Assembly (NCBI RefSeq): GCF_014297335.1 | Contig: NZ_JACOQH010000004.1 | Span: 1 to 64,000 of the forward strand | DNA length: 64,000 nt | Reading direction: 5' to 3' | From: Roseburia_D yibonii | GTDB taxonomy: Bacteria; Bacillota; Clostridia; Lachnospirales; Lachnospiraceae | Shown here: in pieces, positions 62,177 to 64,000 of the stretch | How the letters are laid out: each line of letters begins with the position of its first letter | How positions within the stretch are numbered: the first letter of the stretch is position 1 | Notes under the pieces: generated by a model | Seen by the model: the letters and a program-made list of their open reading frames with translations, nothing else | Told to the model about the DNA's origin: nothing | Databases searched by the model: none | Position numbers and translations under genes: made by a program

Positions 62177-62980
62177 ATGGCTGTTTATAAAGTAGAAATC
62201 TGTGGTGTCAATACCGCAAAGCTTCCCATTCTGTCAGAAGATGAAAAAACAGAACTGTTTTCCCGCATCAAACAGGGCGACCGTTTTGCCAGGGAACAAT
62301 ACATCAAGGGAAATCTCCGCCTCGTTTTGAGCGTGATCAAACGCTTTGCAAACAGTAACGAAAATGTGGACGACCTCTTCCAGATCGGCTGCATCGGTCT
62401 TATGAAATCCATTGACAACTTTGACGACTCCATCGGTGTCAAATTCAGTACCTATGCCGTCCCCATGATCATCGGCGAGATCCGCCGCTATCTGCGGGAT
62501 AACAACAGCATCCGCGTCAGCCGCTCGCTGCGCGACATCGCCTACAAAGCCATCCACGCCAAGGAACTGCTCACCCGCACTTCCATGCAGGAACCTACGC
62601 TTGAGGATATTGCAAAGGAAACCGGCATCGACAAAGACGATATCCTCTTTGCGTTAGACGCGATCCAAAGCCCGGTCAGCCTCTACGATCCCGTCTACAC
62701 CGACGGCGGCGATGCCCTCTATGTCATGGATCAGATCAGTGACAAACATAACCGCGAAGACCGCTGGGTGGAAAGTCTGTCACTGAACGATGCCATGAAA
62801 CGTTTAAACACGCGCGAACATCACATTATAAAGCTTCGCTTTTTTGAAGGGAAAACCCAGATGGAAGTTGCGGAAGAGATCCACATCTCACAGGCTCAGG
62901 TCAGCCGCCTTGAAAAATCCGCCTTAAAAAGCATGAAGACCTACCTGGCTACCGATCCCATTTGTCGCAAAGTGCCGTGA
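62177..62980 (+). CDS. sigG: Sporulation sigma factor SigG
   Basis: 267 residues. The sigma-70 regions are complete: region 2 (REQYIKGNLRLVLSVIKRFA, VDDLFQIGCIGLMKSIDNFD, KFSTYAVPMIIGEIRRYLRD), region 3, and region 4 (EGKTQMEVAEEIHISQAQVS). The N-terminus VYKVEICGVNTAKLPILS is the SigG type. It directs late forespore transcription. A TGCATA box about 60 bases upstream followed by CACACCCT may be a sigma-F/sigma-G promoter, but the match is weak. The 3' end overlaps the neighbouring minus-strand gene by 32 bases. Confidence 0.96.
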   Translation: MAVYKVEICGVNTAKLPILSEDEKTELFSRIKQGDRFAREQYIKGNLRLVLSVIKRFANSNENVDDLFQIGCIGLMKSIDNFDDSIGVKFSTYAVPMIIGEIRRYLRDNNSIRVSRSLRDIAYKAIHAKELLTRTSMQEPTLEDIAKETGIDKDDILFALDAIQSPVSLYDPVYTDGGDALYVMDQISDKHNREDRWVESLSLNDAMKRLNTREHHIIKLRFFEGKTQMEVAEEIHISQAQVSRLEKSALKSMKTYLATDPICRKVP

Positions 62981-64000
62981 TCTGATCCGCGAATTTTGCG
63001 AGATCTTTGTTCGCCAGTCCCTCGTTTTTGTTAATAACCGTAAGCAGTCTCTGTCCGGCTGCAAGCAGTCGCGCGAATACATTGGAGGAAGCATGGTTGG
63101 TTGCTTTTTCCTTTTTCTTAATCTGATCTCTGCTTCCCTCTTTGATGCAGGCGCCGGTCGCCAGATCATAGATATCTCCGCTGTACGGTGCTGTCGCGTC
63201 ATACCCCAGTTCTTCCCGCAGGTGCGCCGCAAAGGAATCGCACACTGCATCGTCTCCATGCACGATAAACACCTTTTTCGGCGGATGTTCCGCAAAGGAT
63301 GCCGCCCACTTTGTCAGATGATCCTTATCCGCATGCCCGCTGATGCCCGGCAGATTTTCAATCTTTGCGTGTACCTCGATCGACTCACCGAACAGCTTTA
63401 CTTCTTTCGCGCCGTTTAAAAGATGAAAGCCAAGTGTTCCGGGTACCTGATAACCCACGAACAGGATCGTGGATTCTTTTCTCCAGAGATTGTGTTTCAG
63501 ATGATGGCGGATACGACCCGCCTCACACATACCGGACGCCGATATGATAACAACCGGCTTCTGGATAAAATTGATCATCTTTGACTCTTCACTCGTGACT
63601 GCGGTCTTAAGCCCCGGAAATCCGATCGGGTTAATGCCCTGTCTGACGAGTTCTAATGCTTCCTCATCAAAACACTCCGCAACACTCTTATGGAAAATAT
63701 TGGTTGCCTCTACCGCAAGCGGGCTGTCAATATATACTTCAAAGTTTTCAAATTCCGGGAGCAGATGCTCTGTTTTGATGCGCCGCAGGAAATATAACAT
63801 CTCCTGGGTACGTCCAACGGAAAACGCCGGGATCACAAGATTTCCTCCCCGGATAAATGTGTCCTTGATCACGCCCGCAAGCGCGGATGCGTAATCCGGC
63901 GGAATGGTATGGTTTTTATCGCCATAGGTTGATTCCATCACAACATAATCCGCATCTTTTAAGCAAACCGGTTCTTTGATGAGCGGATGATTTCCGTTTC
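62949..64000 (-). CDS. MBL-fold/beta-CASP RNA metallo-hydrolase, partial (5' end outside the window)
   Basis: The frame is open to the right edge (reads NGNHPLIKEPVCLKDADYVV before VMESTYGD), so the N-terminal metal-binding HxHxDH part lies outside. The visible part has the beta-CASP motifs: MESTYGDKNH, VIPAFSVGRTQEML (motif A/B region), VIISASGMCEAGRIRHHLK, SGHADKDHLTKW and VFIVHGDDAVCDSF. Such proteins are nucleases or RNA-processing enzymes (YSH1/CPSF-like). A C-terminal extension after about 285 is helical. It converges on sigG, and the coding ends overlap by 32 bases. Confidence 0.92.
   Translation of the reverse strand, partial: NGNHPLIKEPVCLKDADYVVMESTYGDKNHTIPPDYASALAGVIKDTFIRGGNLVIPAFSVGRTQEMLYFLRRIKTEHLLPEFENFEVYIDSPLAVEATNIFHKSVAECFDEEALELVRQGINPIGFPGLKTAVTSEESKMINFIQKPVVIISASGMCEAGRIRHHLKHNLWRKESTILFVGYQVPGTLGFHLLNGAKEVKLFGESIEVHAKIENLPGISGHADKDHLTKWAASFAEHPPKKVFIVHGDDAVCDSFAAHLREELGYDATAPYSGDIYDLATGACIKEGSRDQIKKKEKATNHASSNVFARLLAAGQRLLTVINKNEGLANKDLAKFADQITALCDKWDR

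Overview
The window looks like chromosomal DNA of a spore-forming, anaerobic, fermentative Gram-positive bacterium, most likely a Lachnospiraceae (Clostridia) relative of Roseburia, Blautia, Dorea or Coprococcus; I cannot name a species. The grounds are a complete spoIIIA operon, spoIVA, spoIIM and sigG, T-box riboswitches, a LexA-type SOS box of the Firmicutes kind, [FeFe]-hydrogenase maturases, and strong AGGAGG ribosome binding sites with A/T-rich linkers. Almost all genes are on the minus strand. The exceptions are the IS elements at the left end, a ClC-type transporter and sigG.

Layout from left to right. 1-2000: remnant of an IS91-type transposase and an apparently intact IS3-family element with a programmed-frameshift site. 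2100-8400: xerD, spoIIM, nudF (a gene order conserved in Firmicutes), then rny, recX-recA with a textbook SOS promoter, and trxA. 8400-11300: prfC (TTG start) and deoB. 11286-16475: spoIIIAA-AH, the eight-gene forespore-engulfment channel operon. 16500-20600: mtnN, rpsU, alaS and a 47-codon membrane peptide gene upstream of alaS. 20580-23541: metallo-hydrolase, MTA/SAH-type deaminase and purine nucleoside phosphorylase; with mtnN and deoB this makes a purine/SAM by-product salvage neighbourhood. 23600-26300: two decayed genes, an Rpn-family nuclease with an internal deletion and an SGNH hydrolase whose cell-wall-binding repeats are cut by an in-frame stop. 26358-33800: spoIVA, then (upstream in transcription) malQ, a LacI-type regulator and a sugar ABC transporter forming an alpha-glucan operon. 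33914-36620: a tandem class II aldolase protein and the ClC transporter.

36629-43500: a full tryptophan operon in the order trpE-G-C-F-B-A-D under a Trp T-box. 43550-50324: a galactoside operon (TetR regulator, GT-B-like protein, GPH symporter, GH36 alpha-galactosidase, C-terminally anchored protein). 50594-53834: a second Trp T-box controlling a three-gene ABC transporter, so synthesis and uptake of tryptophan read the same uncharged tRNA. 53870-56027: two CobW-type GTPases, one with a long His-rich metal-binding tract. 56190-58723: hydF, a small ACT-like regulator and hydE (hydG is not in the window). 58840-64000: argS, a dapF homologue that has serines at both catalytic-cysteine positions, a small charged protein, sigG, and the end of a beta-CASP metallo-hydrolase that overlaps sigG tail to tail.

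No tRNA, rRNA or CRISPR array was seen. Many operons run directly into the next promoter with no visible terminator, and several terminators double as parts of the following gene's control region. Promoter, terminator and T-box calls come from reading the sequence by eye; no folding or database search was run.
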